Below are positions 1-6,417 of a DNA stretch of 9,626 nt, piece after piece. A program made the translations under genes and the position numbers. The first letter of the stretch is position 1. Each line of letters begins with the position of its first letter. Source of the DNA: Caulobacteraceae bacterium (GTDB lineage Bacteria; Pseudomonadota; Alphaproteobacteria; Caulobacterales; Caulobacteraceae); contig CANKPO010000031.1 in assembly GCA_947484535.1 (NCBI GenBank), positions 1 through 9,626 of the forward strand, read 5' to 3'. A model generated the notes under the pieces. The model was not told where the DNA came from. It made no database searches and saw nothing but the letters and a program-made list of their open reading frames with translations.

Positions 1-1209
1 CATCAGGCGCCGTCCAAAGCCGCCACCAGACTTGGTGATGTGAACGGTGACGGCCTCTGGCGCGAGGCCAAGGACCTTACCGACCATCGCGCCTCCCGCA
101 GCCGGGGTCTGGCTCGGTGCCCAGATCTCTATCTTGCCGTCGCTAAAGATGGCCGTAGAGTTTTGAGGCTCCAGGGTCGCGTGGGCAATGAAGGGGTAAC
201 TGTAGCGGGCGGAGACGGTTTTTGCAGCGCTCGCCATCGCTGCGCTGGCGTCACCGATCTTGACCAGACTCTTTTGTGGCTCACCCTTGTGCAGCGCGGC
301 AGCCGCCTGTTCATAGCCCGCCGTCGAAAAGCCGGTCAGGCCGTCGGTCTTCCATTGGGCCTTGAGGGTTTGGCGCGCCTTGTTGGCGGTCCACCAACTG
401 TCCGCGACAATCGCGACCGCATCGTTGGGGCCTGTAGGAATGAGGCCGCTATTGAGTGGAACAATGGCGATAATGCCGGGCAGGGCCTTGGTCGCAGCCT
501 CGTTCATAGAGGCAAGCGTGCCGCCAAAGACGGGGCAAAGCTCTATCGCCGCATAGACCATGCCTGGCAGGCTGACATCAATCCCGAACACGGCCTTGCC
601 CTTGACGACGTCGGGAGTATCGACGCCGGTGATGGATTGGCCGATGATCTTGAAGTCCGAAGTGGCCTTCAAAGGCACGCTGGCGAGGCTGGGCGAGGGC
701 TGGCCCGCCGCCTGTTCGATAAAGGCGCTATAGGGGGCCGAGCGCCCGCTGGCCTTATGGTGGATCTGTCCAGAGGCGGTGGTCAGGCTTGAGGCCTCGA
801 CTGTCCAGACCTTGGCGGCCGCTTGCAGCAGCATCTGACGGGCCGCTGCACCGACCTGCCGCATAGGCATCCAGTTGACAGGGGTCGAACGACTGCCGCC
901 TGCCGATTGAGGGCCATAGAGGGCTTCATTGGCCAAGGTCGGCTCGACGATGACTTGCGACCAGTCGACATCCAGCTCTTCGGCGATCAGCATGGGCAGC
1001 ATGGTGCGAATGCCCTGACCGATCTCGGGGTTCTTCGAGCCGATGGTCACGCGATTATCGGCATCAATGCGGATAAAGGCATTGAGCACGACCGGCTTGG
1101 CCTTGGTGCCCGCCGCCAGCGCCATATCGGCGGTGAAGGTCACGGCTGTACCGGCGGCAAGCGCAACGGTGAGGAAGGCGCGGCGGTTTAGGGTTGATGA
1201 ACGGCTCAT
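1..1209 (-). CDS. Molybdopterin-binding large subunit of a xanthine dehydrogenase-family enzyme (IorB-like), 3' end outside window
   Basis: The frame is open for 403 codons from the ATG at 1209-1207 to the left edge, so the protein is truncated by the window; family members are usually above 700 residues. It starts with a twin-arginine signal ([21 protein letters not shown]9-R10), a hydrophobic stretch and an A-L-A motif at 30-32, which points to Tat export of the folded, cofactor-loaded enzyme. The next section has [19 protein letters not shown] and the Q-S-A-G-G-S-R-S motif typical of IorB-type large subunits. The last visible residues are the cofactor-contacting GGGFGRR (395-401). The start overlaps the stop of the [2Fe-2S] subunit gene as ATGA, indicating translational coupling. 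The family oxidises aldehydes or hydroxylates N-heterocycles with a molybdenum cytosine-dinucleotide cofactor (family knowledge). The substrate cannot be told from sequence, so I leave the symbol empty. Isoquinoline 1-oxidoreductase beta subunit is the closest named relative. Confidence 0.9.
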   Translation of the reverse strand, partial: MSRSSTLNRRAFLTVALAAGTAVTFTADMALAAGTKAKPVVLNAFIRIDADNRVTIGSKNPEIGQGIRTMLPMLIAEELDVDWSQVIVEPTLANEALYGPQSAGGSRSTPVNWMPMRQVGAAARQMLLQAAAKVWTVEASSLTTASGQIHHKASGRSAPYSAFIEQAAGQPSPSLASVPLKATSDFKIIGQSITGVDTPDVVKGKAVFGIDVSLPGMVYAAIELCPVFGGTLASMNEAATKALPGIIAIVPLNSGLIPTGPNDAVAIVADSWWTANKARQTLKAQWKTDGLTGFSTAGYEQAAAALHKGEPQKSLVKIGDASAAMASAAKTVSARYSYPFIAHATLEPQNSTAIFSDGKIEIWAPSQTPAAGGAMVGKVLGLAPEAVTVHITKSGGGFGRRLM

Positions 1210-1682
1210 GCCTTGGCTCCTTCAGAACCGGCGTCGGCGGCCGATTGGATGGCCTTGCGGATGCGCAGATAGGTGGCGCAGCGGCAGAGATTGCCGCGCA
1301 TGGCTGCATCGATGGCCGCTGCGTCAGGCTTGGGCTGGGCGGTCAAGAGCGCGGTGGCCGACATGATTTGCCCTGCTTGGCAGTAGCCGCACTGCGGCAC
1401 GTCCAGTTCGACCCAGGCGTCGCTGACCCGCTTGCCCACGGGCGTCGCCGCGACATGTTCGATGGTCGTGACATGTTTGCCAGCGGCGGCGCTGATCGGG
1501 GTCATGCAGGCGCGGACGGTCTTGCCGTCAATCATCACGGTGCAGGCCCCGCAAAGGCCCGTGCCGCAACCGAACTTTGTGCCGGGAAGGCCCAAATCTT
1601 CGCGCAGGACCCACAGAAGGGGTTTTTCAGGCTCAGCGGAAACGGTCCGCTTGGCGTCATTGACGGTCAACTGCACAGCCAT
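1206..1682 (-). CDS. (2Fe-2S)-binding small subunit of the molybdenum hydroxylase (IorA-like)
   Basis: This is a 158-residue protein of normal length for the small subunit. An N-terminal plant-type ferredoxin fold carries C39, C44, C47 and C59 (CGTGLCGAC, then C59). A C-terminal four-helix [2Fe-2S] domain carries C98-G-Y-C101 preceded by Q97, and C133-R-C135. All eight cluster ligands are present, so the subunit looks functional. It passes electrons from the molybdenum centre of the large subunit to an acceptor, typically a periplasmic cytochrome in this family. It has no signal peptide and would be exported piggyback with the Tat-signal-bearing large subunit. An AGGA ribosome site (1692-1695, minus strand) lies 9 bases before the ATG. 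It is the first gene of the pair and is divergent from metG. The specific substrate is unknown. Confidence 0.92.
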   Translation of the reverse strand: MAVQLTVNDAKRTVSAEPEKPLLWVLREDLGLPGTKFGCGTGLCGACTVMIDGKTVRACMTPISAAAGKHVTTIEHVAATPVGKRVSDAWVELDVPQCGYCQAGQIMSATALLTAQPKPDAAAIDAAMRGNLCRCATYLRIRKAIQSAADAGSEGAKA

Positions 1683-1736
1683 GGGCGATCATCCTGTCCT
1701 AATGTTTCGATGCGAGGTCGAACCTGCTCAAGGGGT

Positions 1737-1766
1737 AACATAGGCTGAGATCACCGTCATCGCCAA
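1737..1766 (-). promoter_or_regulatory. Candidate promoter for the molybdenum hydroxylase pair
   Basis: On the minus strand, TTGGCG (1766-1761) is followed after 18 bases by TATGTT (1742-1737). Each hexamer matches four of six sigma70-type consensus positions. The -35 candidate overlaps a small perfect inverted repeat (TCGCC-AACA-GGCGA, 1760-1773). The distance to the gene start is about 55 bases. This is pattern matching only; the match is weak. Confidence 0.3.
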
Positions 1767-1776
1767 CAGGCGACAT

Positions 1777-1805
1777 TTGCGGTCTGGGCAGCAGGGTTCT
1801 ATAGA
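1777..1805 (+). promoter_or_regulatory. Candidate metG promoter
   Basis: TTGCGG (1777-1782) and TATAGA (1800-1805) are separated by 17 bases. They sit about 50 bases upstream of the metG ATG, in the 171-base region between two divergent genes. The -10 matches four of six positions and the -35 only three of six, so the spacing is better evidence than the hexamers. Confidence 0.35.
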
Positions 1806-1853
1806 CGCGCTTCTTGTTTCTGTTGCGCCGCTCCGGCGGCTTGAGGCCCTTGC

Positions 1854-3563
1854 ATGTCCCGCATTCTGATCACGTCGGCTCTGCCCTACATTAATGGCAT
1901 CAAGCATCTGGGCAATCTGGCCGGATCGATGCTGCCAGCCGATGTCTTTGCGCGGTTTCAACGCGCGCAGGGGCGTGAAACTTTGTTCATCTGCGCGACC
2001 GACGAGCACGGTACGCCGGCTGAATTGGCGGCTGCGGCGGCGGGTCAGGATGTGGCCGACTACTGCGCCGAGCAGCACCAACTGCAAAAGGATATCGCCC
2101 TTCGGTTTGGCCTGTCCTTTGACTGGTTTGGGCGGTCGTCCTCTCCGCAAAACCGTGAGCTTACCCAGCATCTCGCCTCTGTCCTTGAGGCCCAAGGCCT
2201 GATTGAGGAGCGAGTGGATCAGATGATCTATTCGCTGGCCGATAAGCGGTTCTTGCCCGACCGCTATGTCGAGGGCACCTGTCCCAAGTGCAGCTTTGAA
2301 AAGGCGCGCGGCGACCAGTGTGATGGCTGCGGCGCTTTGCTGGATCCAACAGACCTGATCAACCCCTATTCGACCATCTCTGGGTCGCGCGACATTGAGG
2401 TGCGAGACACGCGCCATCTCTATCTGCTGCAAAGCAAGATGCAGGATCGGCTGCGGACCTGGATCGATGGACGCAAGGACTGGCCGCAACTGGCCAAATC
2501 CATCGCCAATAAGCATCTGGACGAGGGCCTGATTGATCGGGGCATTACCCGCGATCTGGTCTGGGGTGTGCCTGTGGCCCATGACGGCGTGGCGCGGCCT
2601 GGCTTTGAGAACAAGGTCTTCTATGTCTGGTTCGATGCCCCCATCGAATATATCGCCGCGACCCAAGAATGGGCCGATGCGACAGGCGGGGACTGGAAGG
2701 GCTGGTGGCGTACCGATGCCGGAGCTGACGATGTTCGCTATGTTGAGTTCATGGGCAAGGACAATGTCGCCTTCCACACGGTCAGTTTCCCGGCGACCCT
2801 GCTGGGTTCGGGCGAGCCTTGGAAGCTGGTTGATCAGCTCAAGGCCTTTAACTGGCTCAATTGGTATGGTGGTAAGTTCTCAACCTCGAACCGTCGCGGC
2901 GTCTTTATGGATGCGGCGCTCGATCTTTTGCCGCCAGACCTGTGGCGTTGGTATCTGATCGCCAATGCGCCCGAAGGCTCGGACACGGCCTTTACTTGGG
3001 AGCAGTTCCAGTCAGCGGTGAACCGCGATCTGGCCGATGTGCTCGGCAATTTCGTCAATCGCATCTTGAAGTTCAACGAGACCAAGCTGGATGGCGCCGT
3101 GCCGGATGGCGGCGAGCCCGGTGAGCTAGAGATAGCGCTTTTGGCATCGGTGCAGGAAAAGATCGCGTCTCTGACGGAAAATCTCGAGGCCTTGGAATAT
3201 CGCAAGGCTGCGCAGGACCTTCGTGCCCTTTGGGTGGCGGGTAATGAATATCTTCAGGTCGCAGCCCCTTGGACTGCGATCAAGACGGACCGGGATCGGG
3301 CCGCCGTCGTGGTGCGCACCGCCATCAACCTTGTTGCGCTCTATGCGCGCCTGTCTTCGCCCTTCATTCCGTTCTCAGCCGCAATCATCGCTGAGGCGGT
3401 TGGCGAGGCGGGGGTAACGGCTTGGCCCTTGGCGAGCGACGCGGGCCTGCTGGACAGTCTACCCCGTGGCCGCGCGGTTCGGGCACCCGAGGTTCTGTTC
3501 AAGAAGATCGAAGATGATCAGGTTACCGAGTGGACCAGACAGTTCGACGGCGTTGAGGATTAG
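1854..3563 (+). CDS. metG: Methionyl-tRNA synthetase
   Basis: This 569-residue class I aminoacyl-tRNA synthetase charges tRNA-Met with methionine using ATP in the cytoplasm, for both initiation and elongation. The N-terminus is the classic [19 protein letters not shown], with the HIGH-type signature H18-L-G-N21. A zinc knuckle follows with four cysteines, C143-P-K-C146 and C156-D-G-C159, inside the connective peptide. [14 protein letters not shown] and the GKDNVAFH motif form the methionine/ATP pocket. The KMSKS-type loop reads K341-F-S-T-S345, followed by RGVF, a variant used by this MetG group. The C-terminal half is the helical anticodon-binding domain. There is no C-terminal EMAP/Trbp111-type tRNA-binding extension, and the length fits MetG proteins without it. 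TTGAGG at 1841-1846 gives a ribosome site 7 bases before the ATG, and the start coincides with the conserved N-terminus. It is unrelated in function to its neighbours. Confidence 0.98.
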   Translation: MSRILITSALPYINGIKHLGNLAGSMLPADVFARFQRAQGRETLFICATDEHGTPAELAAAAAGQDVADYCAEQHQLQKDIALRFGLSFDWFGRSSSPQNRELTQHLASVLEAQGLIEERVDQMIYSLADKRFLPDRYVEGTCPKCSFEKARGDQCDGCGALLDPTDLINPYSTISGSRDIEVRDTRHLYLLQSKMQDRLRTWIDGRKDWPQLAKSIANKHLDEGLIDRGITRDLVWGVPVAHDGVARPGFENKVFYVWFDAPIEYIAATQEWADATGGDWKGWWRTDAGADDVRYVEFMGKDNVAFHTVSFPATLLGSGEPWKLVDQLKAFNWLNWYGGKFSTSNRRGVFMDAALDLLPPDLWRWYLIANAPEGSDTAFTWEQFQSAVNRDLADVLGNFVNRILKFNETKLDGAVPDGGEPGELEIALLASVQEKIASLTENLEALEYRKAAQDLRALWVAGNEYLQVAAPWTAIKTDRDRAAVVVRTAINLVALYARLSSPFIPFSAAIIAEAVGEAGVTAWPLASDAGLLDSLPRGRAVRAPEVLFKKIEDDQVTEWTRQFDGVED

Positions 3564-3576
3564 GTGAGCGCGGCTC

Positions 3577-3606
3577 CTCCTGCTTTCGGTTGGCGCGCGG
3601 CAGGGG
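3577..3606 (+). terminator. Possible weak metG terminator hairpin
   Basis: CTCCTGC (3577-3583) can pair with GCAGGGG (3600-3606) as a seven-pair stem with one G-U pair and a 16-base loop, just after the metG stop. It is followed by ATTTAATCT rather than a clean T run, so it is not a convincing intrinsic terminator. Confidence 0.25.
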
Positions 3607-3620
3607 ATTTAATCTCTGAA

Positions 3621-3652
3621 TTGCAAAACGATAGTGTTTATTACTATATAAT
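3621..3652 (+). promoter_or_regulatory. Candidate promoter of the first hybrid kinase
   Basis: A perfect TATAAT lies at 3647-3652 and overlaps TATATA at 3645-3650. TTGCAA at 3621-3626 is a four-of-six match to a -35 element. The spacing is 18 bases to TATATA and 20 to TATAAT. The surrounding 3631-3680 stretch is very AT-rich (11 G/C of 50 by hand count) in otherwise GC-rich DNA, as expected for a promoter. Transcription from here would give a leader of roughly 80 bases before the kinase ATG. Confidence 0.45.
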
Positions 3653-3667
3653 AAAGGGTCTTTATTA
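3649..3667. repeat. Perfect 8-base inverted repeat overlapping the -10 candidate
   Basis: TAATAAAG (3649-3656) and CTTTATTA (3660-3667) are exact reverse complements with a 3-base centre (GGT). The left arm overlaps the TATAAT hexamer, and the right arm covers the expected transcription start. This is the geometry of a repressor operator. An AT-rich stem with such a short loop would make a poor RNA hairpin, so a DNA-binding site is the likelier reading. No regulator gene is visible nearby. Confidence 0.4.
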
Positions 3668-3690
3668 GGTTTATTGAGTAGTATAGGCTT

Positions 3691-3733
3691 CCACAATGCG
3701 TATTGAGCGGCCGGAGCCCGCCTGCGATTGTGG
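3691..3733 (+). repeat. Leader inverted repeat reaching into the ribosome site of the first kinase
   Basis: CCACAAT (3691-3697) and ATTGTGG (3727-3733) are exact reverse complements, 29 bases apart. Inside them GCGG (3707-3710) can pair with CCGC (3718-3721). The 3' arm covers the first two bases of the GGAG ribosome site (3732-3735), which lies 6 bases before the ATG at 3742. In RNA this could partly hide the ribosome site. The arms could equally be two half-sites for a DNA-binding protein. Confidence 0.35.
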
Positions 3734-3741
3734 AGTAAGCG

Positions 3742-6276
3742 ATGTTGCGTCAGCGGCCTGTGCTAAATGTGATCATGCTGATTTTCGGGATAGTGATCCT
3801 CAGGGGTCTATTGATCCCAGTATCCGCGTTCGCAGAACCGGTTGTCACGCCCATGAGCCCTGAGCGCTTTATCGAGCGTTATGAGGCATCCAAGCAAGGG
3901 GCCACCGTCGCAAAGATTGAGGCCTATGGCCATGAGGCTTTGAAATTGAAGGGGACCGAGCGCCTGACCCGGTTGCTCTATGTTGTCGAAGTGCTTCAAG
4001 GCCTCGAAGTGTCCGAGACCTACAAAAAATGGTTCAACCTTGCAAACGAGATAGCGCTCGATGAGCGTCAAGATCGATTCATTGCAATTTTTGCTATTAT
4101 CAGAGCAGAGGAGGACTACTTTTCTCATCAGGGTGACATTAAATATTACGATTTTATCAATAACTACACAAAATCTAATGATTTAATATTAAAATCGATT
4201 AGTTCTATTGTTGTTAATAGTTTAAATGACGGCAAGGATCATTTTGGACAATTTAAAAAACTGACCGAGGCCTACGAAATCATACCAAAATCGGACCCTA
4301 TGAGCGCGTTTGCCTACAGGGTCTATTGGTCGCGAATGATAGATAAGCTGGTTGCAATTAGTGATATCGACGGGTTCTTCGATGCCGTCTCGCAACTTGA
4401 GTTCACCTATGCCGTTCCTGGCCTCCAAGTTCCTGATCGTGGATTGCTCCTTCGCATTATGATCATGGCGCGTCGGGTCGATGATGAGCCCCTCGCGCGC
4501 CGCGCCTTTGAGGCCAATTCGCGGCTGATACGCGCCAATCCCACAGCGTCTAGCCTCGCCAACCTCGCGATCGATTGCGCAGAACTTGAGGCCAATTTCC
4601 AATACCCCGCTAAGGTTTTGAGCTGCTTGAAAGGGGTAGACCTTGACGTGGTCGAGCCCGCCTATCGTAAGGTGGTGGGGTTGAGTGTTCGTGCCCGTGC
4701 CCTCGCGCAAATGGGGCAGACGGACCTTGCAGAAGCGGATCTTGCTGAACTGGATCGGTTAAAGGCCTTAGGCGAATATCACCCTGGCTCCTTTGCTTTA
4801 ATGCCGCTCGCCAAGGCCGAGGTGCTCGCCAATCGAGGGCGTTCGGTCGAGGCCTTTCAAATTGTATCGCAATATTGGCGGGCCGCGGCCAAGTCGCAGG
4901 TCATACGTTTCAGAGATGCGATCCCTGCTCTGATCGGGATTTTGCGTGCAGACGTGGTCGAGCTGCGCAAGACGGCTGAGTTGCAAAAGACGGTGATAGC
5001 GCTTCAAAGTCTCATCGCGGGCTTGGCGATCGCTGTGGCCCTTGCCGCTGGCTATGCTGTTTACACCCTACGCCGCTTGAACCGTAAATTGGAGGCCGCC
5101 CGCTTGGCTGCCGAAGAGGCAAACCAAGCCAAGAGTCAGTTCTTAGCCAATATCAGCCATGAGATTCGTACGCCCTTGAACGGCGTATTAGGGCTCGCCC
5201 AAGCCATTTCAGCCGATGAATTGACCCCAGTCCAAGCCGAGCGGATCGGGGTCTTGCGCCAATCGGGACTTGGTTTGCTCGCGATCCTCAATGACCTGCT
5301 CGATCTGGCCAAGATCGAGGCTGGCAAGCTGACCATTGAGGCCGTGCCCTTCAATCCGCAAGAGGTTCTGAAATCGGCGCGTCAAGCGATCTGGGCCACC
5401 GCCGAGGCCAAGGGGCTCAAGGTCGAGGCCGCCGTGCTGGCCGAGGCTGAGGGGCTTTATCAGGGTGACCCAACGCGCCTGCGTCAGATCATCGATAATC
5501 TGATCTCGAACGCGGTGAAGTTTACACCGTCTGGGCGGGTGGATGTCGTTCTCAGCCGACCGGCAGATGCGCTGGTCCTGACGGTCAAGGATACGGGCAT
5601 TGGCATGTCCCCGGAGGCGGCCAGCCGTATCTTCATGAAGTTCGAACAGGCGGACGTGACCACCACCCGTCGGTTTGGCGGGACTGGTCTTGGACTATCG
5701 ATCTGCTTGGAACTGGTTGAGGCGATGGGCGGCGCGATCAAGGCGGACAGTGTCGAAGGGCAGGGCACGACCTTCACCGTGATCTTGCCGCTGGAACGTC
5801 TTGGGGACGTGCAAGATGTCGTCGCGGTTCAGACGGTCGATGCGGTCGTCGACACAGATCAGCCCCCGCTCCGCGTCCTGGCCGCCGAAGATCATCCGGT
5901 CAATCAACTGGTCCTACGAACCCTGTTGGGTCAGTTTGGTGTCGAGGTGACGATGGCTAGCAATGGCCAAGAGGTGCTGGACCTGTTCAAAAATCACGAC
6001 TGGGATGTGGTTCTGATGGACGTACAGATGCCGGTGATGGACGGCCCGACGGCAACCCGCGCTATTCGACAGTTTGAGCGGGGCCAGGCCCGCAGGCCTA
6101 CGCCGATATTGGCACTGACCGCCAACGCCATGGCCCACCAGCTTGATGACTATCGTCAGGCGGGCTGTAACGGCCATGTCTCCAAGCCGATTGATGCCAC
6201 CGATTTGATCTCGGCCATGAGCCGGGTCTTAGCAGAGGCGGACGAGGTCAACCGTTCAGAGGCTGTGGTAGTTTAG
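3742..6276 (+). CDS. Membrane hybrid sensor histidine kinase with TPR-like periplasmic region (paralogue 1)
   Basis: This 844-residue protein senses something outside the inner membrane and starts a phosphorelay. A signal peptide or first helix (8-31, A-F-A before E32) is followed by an about 390-residue helical periplasmic region that matches no sensor family I recognise. Its landmarks are A243-RRVDDEPLARR, cysteines C279 and C295 (the only two in the region), and a TPR-like stretch from S315 (GQTDLAEADLAELDRL). One membrane helix spans about 424-443, followed by a short coiled coil. HisKA has H473 in SHEIRTPLNG. HATPase_c has N590 (N box), D617-TGIGM (G1) and G646-GTGLGL (G2). The receiver domain has E716/D717, phospho-acceptor D760 and K815. 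All catalytic residues are present. There is no Hpt or DNA-binding domain, so the partner lies outside the window. Start: GGAG 6 bases before the ATG. The stretch coding for residues about 113-175 is strikingly AT-rich. The ligand is unknown. Confidence 0.93.
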   Translation: MLRQRPVLNVIMLIFGIVILRGLLIPVSAFAEPVVTPMSPERFIERYEASKQGATVAKIEAYGHEALKLKGTERLTRLLYVVEVLQGLEVSETYKKWFNLANEIALDERQDRFIAIFAIIRAEEDYFSHQGDIKYYDFINNYTKSNDLILKSISSIVVNSLNDGKDHFGQFKKLTEAYEIIPKSDPMSAFAYRVYWSRMIDKLVAISDIDGFFDAVSQLEFTYAVPGLQVPDRGLLLRIMIMARRVDDEPLARRAFEANSRLIRANPTASSLANLAIDCAELEANFQYPAKVLSCLKGVDLDVVEPAYRKVVGLSVRARALAQMGQTDLAEADLAELDRLKALGEYHPGSFALMPLAKAEVLANRGRSVEAFQIVSQYWRAAAKSQVIRFRDAIPALIGILRADVVELRKTAELQKTVIALQSLIAGLAIAVALAAGYAVYTLRRLNRKLEAARLAAEEANQAKSQFLANISHEIRTPLNGVLGLAQAISADELTPVQAERIGVLRQSGLGLLAILNDLLDLAKIEAGKLTIEAVPFNPQEVLKSARQAIWATAEAKGLKVEAAVLAEAEGLYQGDPTRLRQIIDNLISNAVKFTPSGRVDVVLSRPADALVLTVKDTGIGMSPEAASRIFMKFEQADVTTTRRFGGTGLGLSICLELVEAMGGAIKADSVEGQGTTFTVILPLERLGDVQDVVAVQTVDAVVDTDQPPLRVLAAEDHPVNQLVLRTLLGQFGVEVTMASNGQEVLDLFKNHDWDVVLMDVQMPVMDGPTATRAIRQFERGQARRPTPILALTANAMAHQLDDYRQAGCNGHVSKPIDATDLISAMSRVLAEADEVNRSEAVVV
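4081..4260 (+). other. AT-rich island inside the first kinase's sensor region
   Basis: By hand count, 4141-4260 holds 26 G/C of 120 (about 22%), and 4081-4140 holds 23 of 60. The next 60 bases return to 32 of 60. The position-matched segment of the second kinase (6817-6936) has 63 G/C of 120. The reading frame stays open and uses codons such as TTA, ATA, AGT and ACA that are scarce around it. The encoded residues are rich in N, K, I, Y and S. Confidence 0.85.
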
Positions 6277-6417
6277 GTATCTATGGGCGCGGCAAAGGCG
6301 CGCGCCTCGGCTTATGGTAGTTTTAGATTTCCTTTTTCTACAAATATTGGCAAGATGTGAAATTGAAACCTAGGCGATTATGCCGACCTGCAGACCCATT
6401 CCCTGCCGGAGCAAAGT
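6277..6417. other. Intergenic region between the two kinases
   Basis: These 141 bases hold no gene. A GC-rich inverted repeat, GGCGCG (6286-6291) with CGCGCC (6301-6306), lies just after the first kinase's stop. A T-rich stretch (6321-6338) begins 15 bases later, too far for a canonical intrinsic terminator. The AT-richer half (6320-6370) might hold a promoter for the second kinase, but I could not find a well-spaced -35/-10 pair. Whether the kinases are co-transcribed is therefore open. Confidence 0.5.

Noticed and set aside
40..792. A 250-codon plus-strand open frame at the left end
   Set aside because: The opposite strand encodes an unbroken IorB-like subunit with Tat signal and cofactor motif across the same bases; the plus frame has no recognisable motif.
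1728..2777. A 349-codon open frame on the minus strand opposite metG
   Set aside because: It lies wholly antisense to the strongly conserved MetG reading frame, has an arginine/proline-rich composition typical of a GC-rich antisense shadow, and shows no recognisable domain.
3609..3623. A TTAA followed 7 bases later by ATTG, resembling a CtrA box
   Set aside because: The second half-site does not match TTAA, and a single TTAA in an AT-rich stretch is expected by chance.
6286..6338. A GC-rich hairpin after the first kinase as an intrinsic terminator
   Set aside because: The T-rich stretch begins about 15 bases after the stem and is interrupted, so the canonical stem-plus-T-tract arrangement is absent.
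6380..6382. ATG upstream of the second kinase as an alternative start
   Set aside because: It is out of frame with the kinase, whereas the GTG at 6418 is preceded by GGAG at 6 bases and leads directly into a signal-peptide-like sequence aligned with the paralogue.
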